Source of the DNA: Strigamia acuminata
Lineage: Eukaryota; Arthropoda; Chilopoda; Geophilomorpha; Linotaeniidae
Assembly: GCA_949358305.1 (NCBI GenBank)
Contig: OX442322.1
Coordinates: 9,364,001 to 9,424,000, forward strand
DNA: 60,000 bases
Direction of reading: 5' to 3'
In this document: positions 1-11,194 of the stretch, one piece after another
How the letters are laid out: each line of letters opens with the position of its first letter
Numbering within the stretch: the stretch's first letter is position 1
Notes under the pieces: model-generated
Databases searched by the model: none
Seen by the model: only the letters and a program-made list of their open reading frames with translations
Told to the model about the DNA's origin: nothing
Position numbers and translations under genes: made by a program

Positions 1-1549
1 GTTTTTCAAAGACTGAGTCCAGATCTTGTAAATGTTGTTCAAATGTTTTAGAAAAAATTATAAGGTCGTCAAGATAGGCTATACAGACTTTTCCAAGGAG
101 GTTGCCCAATACTTTATTCATCAATTTTTGAAACGCTGCTGGGCTGTTACATAACCCCATTCCAAGGACATTAAATTCATAGTGTCCGGTTGAAGTGGTG
201 AACGCTGTCTTCTCTCGGTCTTGTTCATTTATTTCAACTTGATGGTATCCTTGGATTAAATCCATCATCGAGAAAAACTGGGCCCCTGCTAGTTGATCTA
301 ACGTGTCATCTATTCTTGGCAGTGGGTACACCATTTTCTTTGTAATTGCGTTCAACCTTCTCCAATCAACACAAAACCTCCATTTACCGTCTCTTTTCTT
401 GATGAGTAAAACTGGCGCGCTCCAGGGACTTTCTGATTCCCTTATGACTCCTTGTTCTAACAATTTTCTGGTTTCCTCAGCTTCTACTTCTTTTTCTGCA
501 ATTGAACGTCTGTACGGCTGCAAGTGAATAGGTTCATGATCACCTGTATCAATTTTATGACTAAAGTTGGTTACTCTTCCTAAATCTTTATCTGTCATGG
601 CAAATCTGTCCTGATTTTTCTGAAGTAACTGCTTCATTTGTTGCTGTTGGTTCTTGGTCATCTTACCTTCGGCTATTGCGGAGTCAAAATCAAAGCAATT
701 TGCTTGTTTTTCATTCGACAACTCAACAACCTTAGAACTTGAGGAGTTAGAGTCAAAACAATTTGCTTGTTTTTCATCCATCAACCCAATATCAATAATA
801 TAATGTGCCTTACCAATCGCAGACTTCTCTTGCAGAAAAATGGACTTAGATGTTGGATTCGCCACTCGTATTACGCCTTTGCCGTTCTCAAACTTTGTTA
901 ACGTCTTACAACACATAATACCAAACCTATCAATTACATTTCCTAAAGGTTCCAAAAACATTTCTTTCGTTAAAGCTGTGCTTAGGTTAACTGGAACTGC
1001 ACATTCATGCATTGGTGGAATTGCTATGCCTTTTGTCACTCTTGCTACGTAATTCTGGTCCACATACGTCTTATTCATCGGGAAAACTGCTTCTAATCCA
1101 CTTTTTCGGCCCACAAAGATTTTTTGTAAATCGTAATCAACAACACACCTCGCAAAAGTCATAAATGGATCCCCCAATAAAAGTTGGTAATTGAAACTTC
1201 TAACTATCAATACTTCTACTGAATACTGCAATTGTCCTATTTGAATGTTCAAATTTGTTTTACCCACTGGAGTTATTAAATCAGTTCCTATTCCTCGTAA
1301 TCTAACGTTAGGTGTAGGTTGATAATCCAACTGTAATATTTCTGCTAACTCTTCACTCAAAATGTTCTTCTTAGCTCCAGTGTCCATGACTGCCTTTATT
1401 TCCAAATTCTTTACAATTACCGGGATTTCCAACAATGATTCCGAAATTTTTATATCCATTATTGTAATGTTGTCCTTTTTCCATCTTTTCTTCTTTTTCT
1501 TCTTACTTCTATTCGGATGGTGACAATCTCTCTGTGGCCGACTTCTCAG
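1..1549 (-). CDS. pol: Gypsy Pol (protease and N-terminal reverse transcriptase), partial
   Basis: I read the whole frame and met no stop between 1549 and the window edge. It opens with a lysine/arginine-rich stretch (about 1528-1480) and then the retropepsin motif AVMDTGAKKN (catalytic Asp codon at 1384-1382). The RT domain follows, with LPRIDDTLDQLAGAQF near 320-270 and the catalytic AYLDDLIIFS at about 79-50. The frame is -1 relative to gag and overlaps its end, so expression probably needs a -1 ribosomal frameshift near 1546-1555. I see GGAAAAC there, which is not a canonical slippery heptamer. RNase H and integrase would lie left of the window. The first codon is not defined by an ATG, so the start is approximate. 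Confidence 0.85.
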   Translation of the reverse strand, partial: MRSRPQRDCHHPNRSKKKKKKRWKKDNITIMDIKISESLLEIPVIVKNLEIKAVMDTGAKKNILSEELAEILQLDYQPTPNVRLRGIGTDLITPVGKTNLNIQIGQLQYSVEVLIVRSFNYQLLLGDPFMTFARCVVDYDLQKIFVGRKSGLEAVFPMNKTYVDQNYVARVTKGIAIPPMHECAVPVNLSTALTKEMFLEPLGNVIDRFGIMCCKTLTKFENGKGVIRVANPTSKSIFLQEKSAIGKAHYIIDIGLMDEKQANCFDSNSSSSKVVELSNEKQANCFDFDSAIAEGKMTKNQQQQMKQLLQKNQDRFAMTDKDLGRVTNFSHKIDTGDHEPIHLQPYRRSIAEKEVEAEETRKLLEQGVIRESESPWSAPVLLIKKRDGKWRFCVDWRRLNAITKKMVYPLPRIDDTLDQLAGAQFFSMMDLIQGYHQVEINEQDREKTAFTTSTGHYEFNVLGMGLCNSPAAFQKLMNKVLGNLLGKVCIAYLDDLIIFSKTFEQHLQDLDSVFEK

Positions 1550-2904
1550 TTTTCCGTCTGTTGTTGGGTGTTGACTGTAGTGCTAGGACCTTCTCTTCTA
1601 CGTCTTCTAGGTCTTCCAGCAGTACCACCTCTATCCTGTTGGTACCTTGGTGGATTATAAAACTCGCAAGTAAAGTGATGATAGCATCCACAAGATCGAG
1701 TATTACTATTATTACTATTATTGTTATTATTGTTAGTATTATAATTTTGACTACCACCTCTATTACCACCTCTCTGAAAATTCTTATACTGAAAATTCTG
1801 ACCTCCTCGCTTCATTGGTGTATACCACTGGCTTCCTATCAAGATGGGTTCTTCTGACGTCGGTTCCACCGTCTCAAGAGCTAATAACCGTTGCCTTAAC
1901 ATTGCATTTTCAGCTAAAAGCTCGGCGTGGGTTAATGAGGTTTCCACAGTTCCACTCAGTTTACCTGATGTCGCTGGAGTTACCTTTTCATCCACCACCT
2001 TTTTGAAAAGTGAGAGCAGTAAATCCGCTGGATCCTTAACCTTGTGGGTCTCGTACAACTTCACCCTCTGTTCCATCTCTGCCAGTGTGGATGGGAATAC
2101 TGTAATTATCATCTTCTTCATATCGGGTTTCATACCTTGATAAACATAATTAATCTTTTGATGTTCAGTGAGCTCCGGCCTTACAAAAGCACACTCAGCC
2201 AAAACTTTTTTCATATAGGCATCTGCTGTTCCTTCTGTATGCGACATAAAATGAAGAGTATTTAAAACATTTTCCTGGCCTCTACGAAATTTATCTTCTA
2301 GTTGTGGTTTCCACTCTGTCCAAGTCCATGTTGGATTTTTCTTGAGCAATTCCACATACCACGCCAGACCATCAGTTTTTAACGCTAATGGCAATTGTTT
2401 AACTCTCTCATCATCTGTGCCTATTGTTGCTTCGTAAGCCACGAGCCACTGATCAATATTCCCTTTTTCCGTATCAAAACAAACGACAGGTCGCTTTTGT
2501 ATCATCAAACTCTTAAATAAATCAGTTAGTACTGCCGTTGGGTCCGCCATCTTGGATACTATTCCTTTTGATGTGGATCCTTGTGTATTAGTTTTTAATA
2601 AAGGTGTTTGTATAGTCTTTATTGGTGTTAGTAACTCAAAAATCGATTTCAACTCTTTTGGTTTTATTAATTTCAAAGGTGAGGACAAATCAAGTTCTTG
2701 TTGCGATAATGAATCTTGAAATTGATCTTCCTCCTTTATTTCAACAACTGGATCTTCCTCCTTTACTTCCGATCCCGAATGTGATTTTGATTTCTTCCTA
2801 GTTTTGGTTATATTAGGGTTATCCACTAATCTTTGTAATTCTTGGTTCTGTAAATCTAGTAAACCGTCCGTTTGTGTCTGTGTAAGCTTCACTGGTTTAT
2901 CCAC
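1546..2904 (-). CDS. gag: Gypsy Gag, 452 aa
   Basis: One ATG-to-TGA ORF directly downstream of the LTR and leader. The first third is charged and low in complexity. Residues about 120-330 are a capsid-like helical region (Trp/Leu-rich, with a WTWTEWKPQLEDKFRRG segment) as in Ty3/gypsy Gag. The C-terminus is basic, with an Asn-rich run (NTNNNNNNSNNSNTRS) encoded by an aat/att-type microsatellite at about 1690-1745. A cluster SCGCYHHFTCEF follows, but I see no canonical CCHC knuckle. Gag should form the particle and bind element RNA. Its end overlaps pol in the -1 frame. It is intact and not visibly decayed, which suggests a fairly recent insertion. Confidence 0.85.
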   Translation of the reverse strand: MDKPVKLTQTQTDGLLDLQNQELQRLVDNPNITKTRKKSKSHSGSEVKEEDPVVEIKEEDQFQDSLSQQELDLSSPLKLIKPKELKSIFELLTPIKTIQTPLLKTNTQGSTSKGIVSKMADPTAVLTDLFKSLMIQKRPVVCFDTEKGNIDQWLVAYEATIGTDDERVKQLPLALKTDGLAWYVELLKKNPTWTWTEWKPQLEDKFRRGQENVLNTLHFMSHTEGTADAYMKKVLAECAFVRPELTEHQKINYVYQGMKPDMKKMIITVFPSTLAEMEQRVKLYETHKVKDPADLLLSLFKKVVDEKVTPATSGKLSGTVETSLTHAELLAENAMLRQRLLALETVEPTSEEPILIGSQWYTPMKRGGQNFQYKNFQRGGNRGGSQNYNTNNNNNNSNNSNTRSCGCYHHFTCEFYNPPRYQQDRGGTAGRPRRRRREGPSTTVNTQQQTEN

Positions 2905-3660
2905 TATTAAGCCTTGAAATGCACTATAATTTTTATTTCCACTACTCTATAATGCACTTCCACACATTCACTATAACCAAACTTCACCAATCACTTATTC
3001 TGAAATAAATCTTTATACTATTAATCATCAAAATTAACATAAACCTCAACATAAACCAGAAAAAACACATTGCCTCTAATGGAATCGTTATCAATCAATG
3101 TTTTATCATTAAATAAACACTCAACATTCACAATCCTTATCCTGAAAAATATTCTCATTTTTATGTTTCACAATTATCCAAATTCTGGAAAATAAACAAT
3201 TATTATTATTAGTCAACAACAGAATCTATATAAATTATCACTAATTTATCAATTTCCTGTAAAAAAAAATTAAATTTATTAAACTTTATTAAGTATATTA
3301 TTATCAAAATAAATTTTCCTGCAAAATTCAATATTCAACAATATTAAACAACTTTAATAATTAAATCCAAAATATTATTTAATTCAATGCAACTCAATTA
3401 AATATTCAATCACTATACTGTCTTCAAACTCTGAGTCACTCTATGATTCACTCTTATTTCTATCTAATATGCAAATTAATCTGCACTATTCCTAAATTTT
3501 ATAAGAATTCTTATTTTTAACTGAGTTTTTACGGGGTTTTAGCTCTAATTATTCAATTTTTACACAAAACTGGCTGATTTTTACTGTAAATTTTCACTTT
3601 TCACTACTTTTATCAAACCAATTAGTGGGTCTAAAAAGAAAACCGCAATCTCCACCACTT
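2905..3660 (-). other. Gypsy 5' leader with primer-binding site
   Basis: A+T-rich non-coding leader between LTR and gag. The primer-binding site begins three bases after the LTR end: read on the minus strand from 3657 it is TGGTGGAGATTGCGG. The TGG fits the CCA end of a tRNA, but I could not assign the tRNA. Confidence 0.6.
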
Positions 3661-4153
3661 TGTTACGTGGCCAAATGGCCAATAGTGACCACGTAACTTA
3701 TTACTTATTTTAACTGTTTACTAAACTGAGTTAAGCTCAGTTACTAAGAGTGAGGTAAATGAAATAGAGCCAGAGTTTAAGATTGAAAACAATACAGTGT
3801 CTTTATTCTTCAAATCAAAACACTTAAATCATAAATACAAAATGTAAACTAAATCTAAACTTAAACCTAATAAATACTCTAAGATATGATTAACACCTTG
3901 ATTCAATTTGGAGGGAAACAATCACACCACGCCATTTGCTGGCTGGTGCTAACTGTTTAGAAGCCCGGGATGGACTGAGCTCTAAGAGCCAAAGTGGCTC
4001 TTTTATACTAGAGTCACCCCCTGAGTTAATCCAGATTGACCAGCCCGTGATGTCACCATCACGTACGCTGGCTAGTGATAGATTTTGACAACTTCTTTAA
4101 TTCTATCGCTGGTTTGAGCTGGTCGGCAGACGACGCAACTCAACCGCGTGACA
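3661..4153 (-). repeat. Gypsy 5' LTR, 493 bp
   Basis: Boundaries are set by the short inverted termini (plus-strand start TGTTACGTGG, plus-strand end CCGCGTGACA), by the primer-binding site just inside, and by the break in homology to the BEL-A LTR just outside. The second LTR is not in the window, so the length is inferred from termini only. Confidence 0.75.
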
Positions 4154-5248
4154 ATAGACAACAGATGTCAAACTTAACATAAATAAAGGCAAAACTTAAC
4201 CTAACACCTTGAAAACAGTATGACCTGTGCAAACAGCACTTCACTTAAACTTAACAGATAATTCAAAGGCTAAAACTAACATTAACTGCACTCAAAACAC
4301 AATGCTGAGCCCAAACCCCAATTGCCACCAAAAGAGGGCGCAAAGTGTCACAAACCTTAACCCGTAACAACCATACAATAACAAAGGTAAAAGCTTAGAT
4401 TAACAACCCTTAATATTGGTAATTTATACAAACAATAACTAGTAAATATTCCCTATGTCCAGGTCTCCTCAAAACCCCAAAAGAAATAATAACAGGGCAA
4501 CAGTGCAGCACCAAATCCAAGATGGCGACCATGCAACTGCTAAAATGACGTGAATGGAGCCAAACAAGGTCGCGAGCGACTCACAGGCCTTCTCAACGAT
4601 GGATCTTCGTCTTAGAACGGTCAGTACAGCTTTCCCAGTGCTTGGGCATTGAAACCCGACCAATTCAACTCATTTGCAGGACCCACACGACCACGAGAGG
4701 CGTCGCAAGGCGTACGCTCACGCCCGACGCTCGCAAACGCTCACAAACGATGTCCAACGCCCATCCAGCGACCCAAGACACCTGTGGACTACCTTAAACA
4801 CCAATACAAGTTAGTATAAATTAAATCACAAGCAAAATAAGCACCAAAAACTACAATTGTGCTTATTTCAGGTTCTTCCCATCTCCCAGTTCACTTGCGC
4901 TATGGCGGCCATCTTGCCGATGCACGCCTATCTCCTTCGCAAGTGAACTGGAAACAGGAGAGAACTTACAAATACTAGAAATAACTCAGAAACGTGAAAA
5001 AGACACATAAATTAATTACAAAAGACTAAAAACACAACTTTCAAACATTCCAGGTGTGGCAGGCGAAGTGACAACCCTCTTGAACTACCAGGATCGTGAC
5101 AACAAAGCGGCAAACCAACTGGGCATGTCAGATATGTGTTAAAAATCTATCTAAACTTGACAACAAAATTAAAAAGCCTTTTCTTTCTTTCAGAAGATGA
5201 ACAACGTGAAATCTCCAGATCCTTTTTGTTGCGTTCTTGCTCGCAACA
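4154..5248 (-). repeat. BEL-A type LTR, first ~1.09 kb
   Basis: Reverse-complement homologue of the first part of the BEL-A LTR (41329-42414), including the distinctive segment around 4450-4560 (compare 42016-42131). It ends at 5248 with the family terminus TGTTGCGAGC read on the minus strand. It diverges visibly from the BEL-A copy at 41329, so it belongs to an older insertion. The inner end is cut at 4153/4161 by the gypsy insertion. Confidence 0.85.
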
Positions 5249-7858
5249 AGAGACCAATGTCTCTGAATGTTCAGAAATAGTGTTTAAACATTAGTAGAAG
5301 GCTCCAATGTAAGTTTTAGAAACATCCAAGCAATGATTTGGGAGAATAGACTTTTGATCTCATCACAGTTGACTTAGCACAAACACCACAAGTCCAATGT
5401 CTCTGAATGTTCAGAAATAGTGTTTAAACCTTAGTAGAAGCCTTCAATGTAAGTTTTAGCAACATCCAAGCAATGATTTGCGAGAATAGACTTTTGATCT
5501 CATCACAGTTGACTTAGCACAAACACCACAAGACCAATGTCTCTGAATGTTCAGAAATAGTGTTTAAACCTTAGTAGAAGGCTCCAATGTAAGTTTTAGC
5601 AACATCCAAGCAATGATTTGGGAGAATAGACTTTTGATCTCATCACAGTTGACTTAGCACAAACACCAGAAGACCAATGTCTCTGAATGTTCAGAAATAG
5701 TGTTTAAACCTTAGTAGAAGGCTCCAATGTAAGTTTTAGAAACATCCAAGCAATGATTTGGGAGAATAGACTTTTGATCTCATCACAGTTGACTTAGCAC
5801 AAACACCACAAGACCAATGTCTCTGAATGTTCAGAAATAGTGTTTAAACCTTAGTAGAAGGCTCCAATGTAAGTTTTAGCAACATCCAAGCAATGATTTG
5901 GGAGAATAGACTTTTGATCTCATCACAGTTGACTTAGCACAAACACCAGAAGACCAATGTCTCTGAATGTTCAGAAATAGTGTTTAAACCTTAGTAGAAG
6001 GCTCCAATGTAAGTTTTAGAAACATCCAAGCAATGATTTGGGAGAATAGACTTTTGATCTCATCACAGTTGACTTAGCACAAACACCACAAGACCAATGT
6101 CTCTGAATGTTCAGAAATAGTGTTTAAACCTTAGTAGAAGGCTCCAATGTAAGTTTTAGCAACATCCAAGCAATGATTTGGGAGAATAGACTTTTGATCT
6201 CATCACAGTTGACTTAGCACAAACACCACAAGACCAATGTCTCTGAATGTTCAGAAATAGTGTTTAAACCTTAGTAGAAGGCTCCAATGTAAGTTTTAGA
6301 AACATCCAAGCAATGATTTGGGAGAATAGACTTTTGATCTCATCACAGTTGACTTAGCACAAACACCACAAGACCAATGTCTCTGAATGTTCAGAAATAG
6401 TGTTTAAACCTTAGTAGAAGGCTCCAATGTAAGTTTTAGCAACATCCAAGCAATGATTTGGGAGAATAGACTTTTGATCTCATCACAGTTGACTTAGCAC
6501 AAACACCACAAGACCAATGTCTCTGAATGTTCAGAAATAGTGTTTAAACCTTAGTAGAAGGCTCCAATGTAAGTTTTAGAAACATCCAAGCAATGATTTG
6601 GGAGAATAGACTTTTGATCTCATCACAGTTGACTTAGCACAAACACCACAAGACCAATGTCTCTGAATGTTCAGAAATAGTGTTTAAACCTTAGTAGAAG
6701 GCTCCAATGTAAGTTTTAGCAACATCCAAGCAATGATTTGGGAGAATAGACTTTTGATCTCATCACAGTTGACTTAGCACAAACACCACAAGACCAATGT
6801 CTCTGAATGTTCAGAAATAGTGTTTAAACCTTAGTAGAAGGCTCCAATGTAAGTTTTAGAAACATCCAAGCAATGATTTGGGAGAATAGACTTTTGATCT
6901 CATCACAGTTGACTTAGCACAAACACCACAAGACCAATGTCTCTGAATGTTCAGAAATAGTGTTTAAACCTTAGTAGAAGGCTCCAATGTAAGTTTTAGC
7001 AACATCCAAGCAATGATTTGGGAGAATAGATTTTTGATCTCATCACAGTTGACTTAGCACAAACACCACAAGACCAATGTCTCTGAATGTTCAGAAATAG
7101 TGTTTAAACCTTAGTAGAAGGCTCCAATGTAAGTTTTAGAAACATCCAAGCAATGATTTGAGAGAATAGACTTTTGATCTCATCACAGTTGACTTAGCAC
7201 AAACACCACAAGTCCAATGTCTCTGAATGTTCAGAAATAGTGTTTAAACCTTAGTAGAAGCCTTCAATGTAAGTTTTAGCAACATCCAAGCAATAAATTT
7301 TAAAAAAAAAATTTTGAGCTTATTTCACATTGCAGTTGACTTAGCACAAAGACCACAAGATCAATGTCTCTGAATGTTCAGAAATAGTGTTTAAACCTTA
7401 GTAGAAGGCTCCAATGTAAGTTTTAGCAACATCCAAGCAATGATTTGGGAGAATAGACTTTTGATCTCATCACAGTTGACTTAGCACAAACACCACAAGA
7501 CCAATGTCTCTGAATGTTCAGAAATAGTGTTTAAACCTTAGTAGAAGGCTCCAATGTAAGTTTTAGCAACATCCAAGCAATGATTTGGGAGAATAGACTT
7601 TTGATCTCATCACAGTTGACTTAGCACAAACACCAGAAGACCAATGTCTCTGAATGTTCAGAAATAGTGTTTAAACCTTAGTAGAAGGCTCCAATGTAAG
7701 TTTTAGAAACATCCAAGCAATGATTTGGAAGAATAGACTTTTGATCTCATCACAGTTGACTTAGCACAAACACCACAAGACCAATGTCTCTGAATGTTCA
7801 GAAATAGTGTTTAAACCTTAGTAGAAGGCTCCAATGTAAGTTTTAGAAACATCCAAGC
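5249..7858. repeat. 140-bp tandem satellite, about 18.6 units
   Basis: Units start with an AGACCAATGTCTCTG-like phrase at 5251, 5391, 5531 and then every 140 bp to 7211. One 147-bp variant unit follows (7211-7357, with an A-run near 7300), then units at 7358, 7498, 7638 and a partial one at 7778. Units are nearly identical. Many alternate between AGAAACATCC and AGCAACATCC, giving a 280-bp higher-order period. No ORF spans it. Both ends stop exactly at BEL-like LTR starts (5248 and 7859). Confidence 0.97.
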
Positions 7859-8193
7859 TGTTGCAAGACAGCGTAGAAATTGTTGTGCTATTTTATTGTC
7901 AATATTTTTACCATTTACTTTGAGTTGATTAAAATCTTTAAGTGTTTTAATTTCCTTTGCCTAATTGGTATTTTTCACTTTTCAGATTTTTTTATTGCTT
8001 ATTAAAGTGTTTTGACTTGATTTTTATTCATACTTTTCAATATTCAGTAATGTTTATGCTTTGTATTGATTTCAAATATCTTATTCCGTGCATTTATTGA
8101 TTTATTCACTTGTTTTTTGAGAGTTTGTGTTGATTCCGAACTGTTTTGGTGCAAATTTCGTTACCTAGCCTACAATTGCGATGCTAGTGACGC
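7859..8193 (+). other. A+T-rich segment, possible truncated LTR
   Basis: It begins TGTTGCAAGACAGCG right where the satellite breaks off, resembling the TGTTGC start of the BEL LTRs here. It has no match elsewhere in the window and is cut by the B1 LTR at 8194. It could be the first 335 bp of another LTR family or ordinary flanking DNA. I see no gene in it. Confidence 0.3.
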
Positions 8194-8966
8194 TGTTGCG
8201 AGCACGTGCAACATGGATTTTTGCTATCGCAATAGCGGATTTGCTTTAATTGATCAATTATTTAAGTTTGTGTTTAGTTAATAGTGCAGCTTAAGTTTTG
8301 GCTAAATGCTAAATGAATTTCGTGTAGTTTGTGAAGTGGGAGTGGTGAATTACCTGATTTAAGCTGTCTTTCTTAAGGTAATCTTGTATCTTTTCTTTGA
8401 TTCTTTGGAGTTTGACTGCTTGGATTCGTCCAAAGAGTCGCTGCTGTTAGTTCCTAAGTTAGTTCATTTATTTGAAACACTTTGTCTTAATTTATTACGG
8501 TTTTGTGCCTTTTGTAATGATTTTATACTCGAAACTGTGTATTTTCTTGTATACGCTTTATCATTTTGTCACTAGAGGGACAATTCGCCTCTTGCGAGCG
8601 ATTGTTGCCACTCGTTGCTAAGAGCCGCTGCTCTAATTGTTGTAGGTTGCGCAGCAACTACACTGACTTGTTATATAGTTTTTCTAGTCCTAAGTTTGTT
8701 AATTTTCTCCTCTCTTTTCATGTAATGTTTTGATAGATTTTAACTTTACAATAAATTCGTTTTTGTGTGCTAACTTGAGCACAATAGTATTGAATTATCC
8801 CAACATGTTCAGCAGCTCACTTTACAGGTTTCACATCAAGGTTTTTCCTGTAATGGACTTTCTTCTTTGGGATTCTTCACAAGTTCTGGTAAATAGGGTT
8901 ATTTATTTTAACCATTTTCTAATGTCTTCTAGAGTGCAACACGGTCTTCAAGCACTGCTAGAAACA
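8194..8966 (+). repeat. B1 5' LTR, 773 bp
   Basis: Starts TGTTGCGAGCACGTGCAACA, a self-complementary terminus, and ends GCTAGAAACA. The primer-binding site follows four bases later. The same LTR recurs at 34925, 36514, 40479 (minus), 50508 (minus, truncated) and 55854 (minus). AATAAA at 8750-8755 is a plausible poly(A) signal. The small ORFs in it are not conserved as proteins. Confidence 0.92.
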
Positions 8967-8970
8967 AAGT

Positions 8971-8990
8971 TGGTGCCGTTGACCACGATG
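8971..8990 (+). promoter_or_regulatory. B1 primer-binding site (tRNA-His-like)
   Basis: TGGTGCCGTTGACCACGAT starts four bases after the LTR. TGGTGCCGT pairs with the 3' acceptor end of tRNA-His and TGACCA with its T-arm side, with one extra T between them. Confidence 0.65.
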
Positions 8991-9626
8991 TCGGCCGAAT
9001 TTCGAGATGAAAAGGCAAGTCCGCCATATTCGAATGCCGCCGTGCAGATGGTCATCAAGCGAGTTTTGAGTGTGCTCAAACACTCTCAGGCGCATCGTGT
9101 GCGAGTACGTCAGGTGCTTAGGCAGCGAGTGGTCGTCAAATGCAACGGAGACAAGCGATTTGCGCCACAGCATGAGGTGGTGACCGCCTCGTTGCGAGAG
9201 GCCAGCGCCGCGTGTATTGCTGACAAGCGGGACGAGAATCGCCGCACAGGATGGCGAAATTTGTCTCGGGAGCTTCCAGTGGGTCGTGTGCGAGTCTGTG
9301 GGTCGCCGTCGCCATCCATGCAGTTCGTACCTGAGCGCCGTCAGTCAAGTTGGCGATCATCGAGTCTGCCGTTTCCAGTGGCCACTCCGGGATCAATTGA
9401 CGATCTTTCACCGAGCAGAAAGAAGCAGCGCCACTTGTGCAACATGATAGGACTGCCCAATGCGCTCATCGGTCGAACAGTTTTGCCGCCAAGTCAAGAT
9501 TGGTCTCGTCTTGTCGTCAGTCAGGTGTTGGCGTGCCACGTGTCCAGACGGATCCGCCAAGCTGCAACGCAACTTGCGAGCTTCGGATGTTCAAGTGACA
9601 GTTACGCCGCCTGTAGTCCAGTTAAA

Positions 9627-9639
9627 CACAACGCAATGT
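9627..9639 (+). promoter_or_regulatory. Conserved leader motif, B1
   Basis: CACAACGCAATGT followed by AC. Invariant in the leaders of all five BEL families here and complementary to a tRNA-His anticodon arm. Its ATG opens a 6-codon ORF. Confidence 0.75.
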
Positions 9640-9836
9640 ACAAGAGTCGGCAATGAAGATTTCGTTTTTTGTCGATCATTTTCGTTTTTATCGAATATTT
9701 TCTCGCTTTTATTGTTAATTTTAAGGTTTTTGGGGGAAATTGTGGTCGTTTTGGGGTTTTAAGGGGCGTTAGGTTTTTACAGTGGATAAGGGTCGTTTTT
9801 AGCTCATTTTCTCTAGTTTTCCTCGCATGTTCGCGC

Positions 9837-11194
9837 TGTTGCTAGCAACATAAAGGAAAGCTGCTAAACGTCTTAAAAATTAGTCATCTGGAATTATTAA
9901 AAAGGGTTTTTAATATTTATCTTAGATTGGGAATTTAATTAGACACTTATTTGAATATAAGTCTTCTTTGAGTTAGTTTGAGTGAATTTCTCAGTACTGG
10001 TTGATCTGACCGGATAAATCTGGGAAGAAAAGAGTTCTTACATTAGTTATTTATCCACTTAGAATTTATTTTCTATCTTGTTTACCTGTGTTATGCATGT
10101 TTTGATGTTTCCAAGTGTTTTCCTGTTTCCAGTCCACTACTGTCAATGTAGTGACAAGGTGTAATGATGCTCTCAGACAGCAAAAGGGTACTAGAATGAG
10201 AAATGTATGTTATTATCAGTTTTAAGCTGTTTCAATCAATTTCTGTTTGTTTTCTGTATATTACTAACCAATTAAGCGTTTTGTTAACTTAGATTGTGTG
10301 TAGCCTGTCTAGTGAGCTAATTTCAAGCCTTTTTATCTTCCTGCAAGTGATCTCTGTTTACATTGTCGGCCATTACTGTGAGAGTGGTCTACTTGTATCT
10401 GTAAAGAGAGGAGAAAATGTTTAATCCCAAAGAGTTTTTGTGGGTTCTGATTAATAATTAATCACTTAATTATTATGCAATGTAAAAGTGTTAAGTTTAA
10501 GATTTATCTGTGTTGATTTATAACTTAACTTCTGCACTTACTGTAAAGTTGCCAGCTCATTGGTCTAAAATGTCTTTACTTATTCTTTTCTCTATTTTAT
10601 GAGTTGTTCAGTGTGTTTTAGAGTGAATAATTTAGTTCTCAATGAGCATTGTGTTTAGAGACTGTTGTTAATGTATACTTTTGCATTTAATGTCAAATAC
10701 TTGCTGTTAGGCTTATGTGTTTTCAACTATTAACTTCTACGGTAGTTTTGTTGTGCCAGCATTACTTATTTCTCTTTACAAGCACTTAGAGACCTCTGTA
10801 ACTTTAAGTGCAAGTGTCCTTATACAATGTGGAGATAGTTACACTTGTTGTTTCTTATTATTGTTAAAGTGTGACTTCTTTGTAAAATCCTCGTGATTCA
10901 ATTGTAGTAGTCTTGTTAAGAATTTAGAGAATAAAATGGTTGCTTTTTATTTCTCTCCAAGTCTCATTTCTCTATACAACCAGAAAGCAATGTGCAGTGA
11001 GTAGAAAAATCCTCCTTCCTCCTCCTTGAACTCACCAGTGGCAGATCATCATGTGAAGCAGCAAGTTCAAGTCCAGTGTTTGCATTTCTTCAAGTCTTTG
11101 GCCAACTTCTGTGTATCAATTTTAGCCAAGCAGCAGTCAAGTATTGCCGCCCCTCCTTCTGGCCTGGTTGTCGCCTGCGACCTTGCCAGAAACA
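9837..11194 (+). repeat. TK-1 5' LTR, 1358 bp
   Basis: Starts with the 14-nt perfect palindrome TGTTGCTAGCAACA and ends CCAGAAACA. The 3' copy at 15056-16413 has the same length and no difference I noticed. AATAAA at 10930-10935 may serve as the poly(A) signal, which would put U5 in the last ~240 bp. Confidence 0.93.

Larger units (their letters stand above)
1..4153 (-). mobile_element. Ty3/gypsy LTR retrotransposon, 5' half
   Basis: Minus-strand element running off the left window edge. In its own order it has an LTR (4153 to 3661), a primer-binding site, an A+T-rich leader, gag (2904 to 1546) and pol in the -1 frame, open to position 1. Family call rests on the aspartic protease DTGA and an RT core with a YLDD box (65-76) and LPRIDD upstream, both typical of Ty3/gypsy. 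It is inserted in a BEL-A type LTR; the sequence right of 4153 resumes that LTR near 4161. The second LTR and the target-site duplication partner lie outside the window. Confidence 0.9.
8967..9836 (+). other. B1 leader and first interior segment
   Basis: Non-coding, G+C-rich leader. The primer-binding site is at 8971-8990 and the conserved leader motif at 9627-9639. A 308-codon ORF (8730-9656) crosses the LTR/leader border and stops right after the motif; I do not take it as a gene because it lies in the leader and is not preserved in copy B2. TK-1 inserts at 9837. Confidence 0.7.

Noticed and set aside
1509-1769. 86-codon hydrophobic Ile/Val ORF on the minus strand
   Set aside because: It is the shifted reading of the Asn-codon microsatellite inside gypsy gag.
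5249-7858. CRISPR-like array
   Set aside because: Units are contiguous 140-mers with no unique spacers, in an animal context.
8730-9656. 308-codon ORF at the B1 LTR/leader, repeated in R1
   Set aside because: It straddles the LTR end and PBS, is destroyed in B2, and R1 and B1 are too alike for its openness to mean selection.
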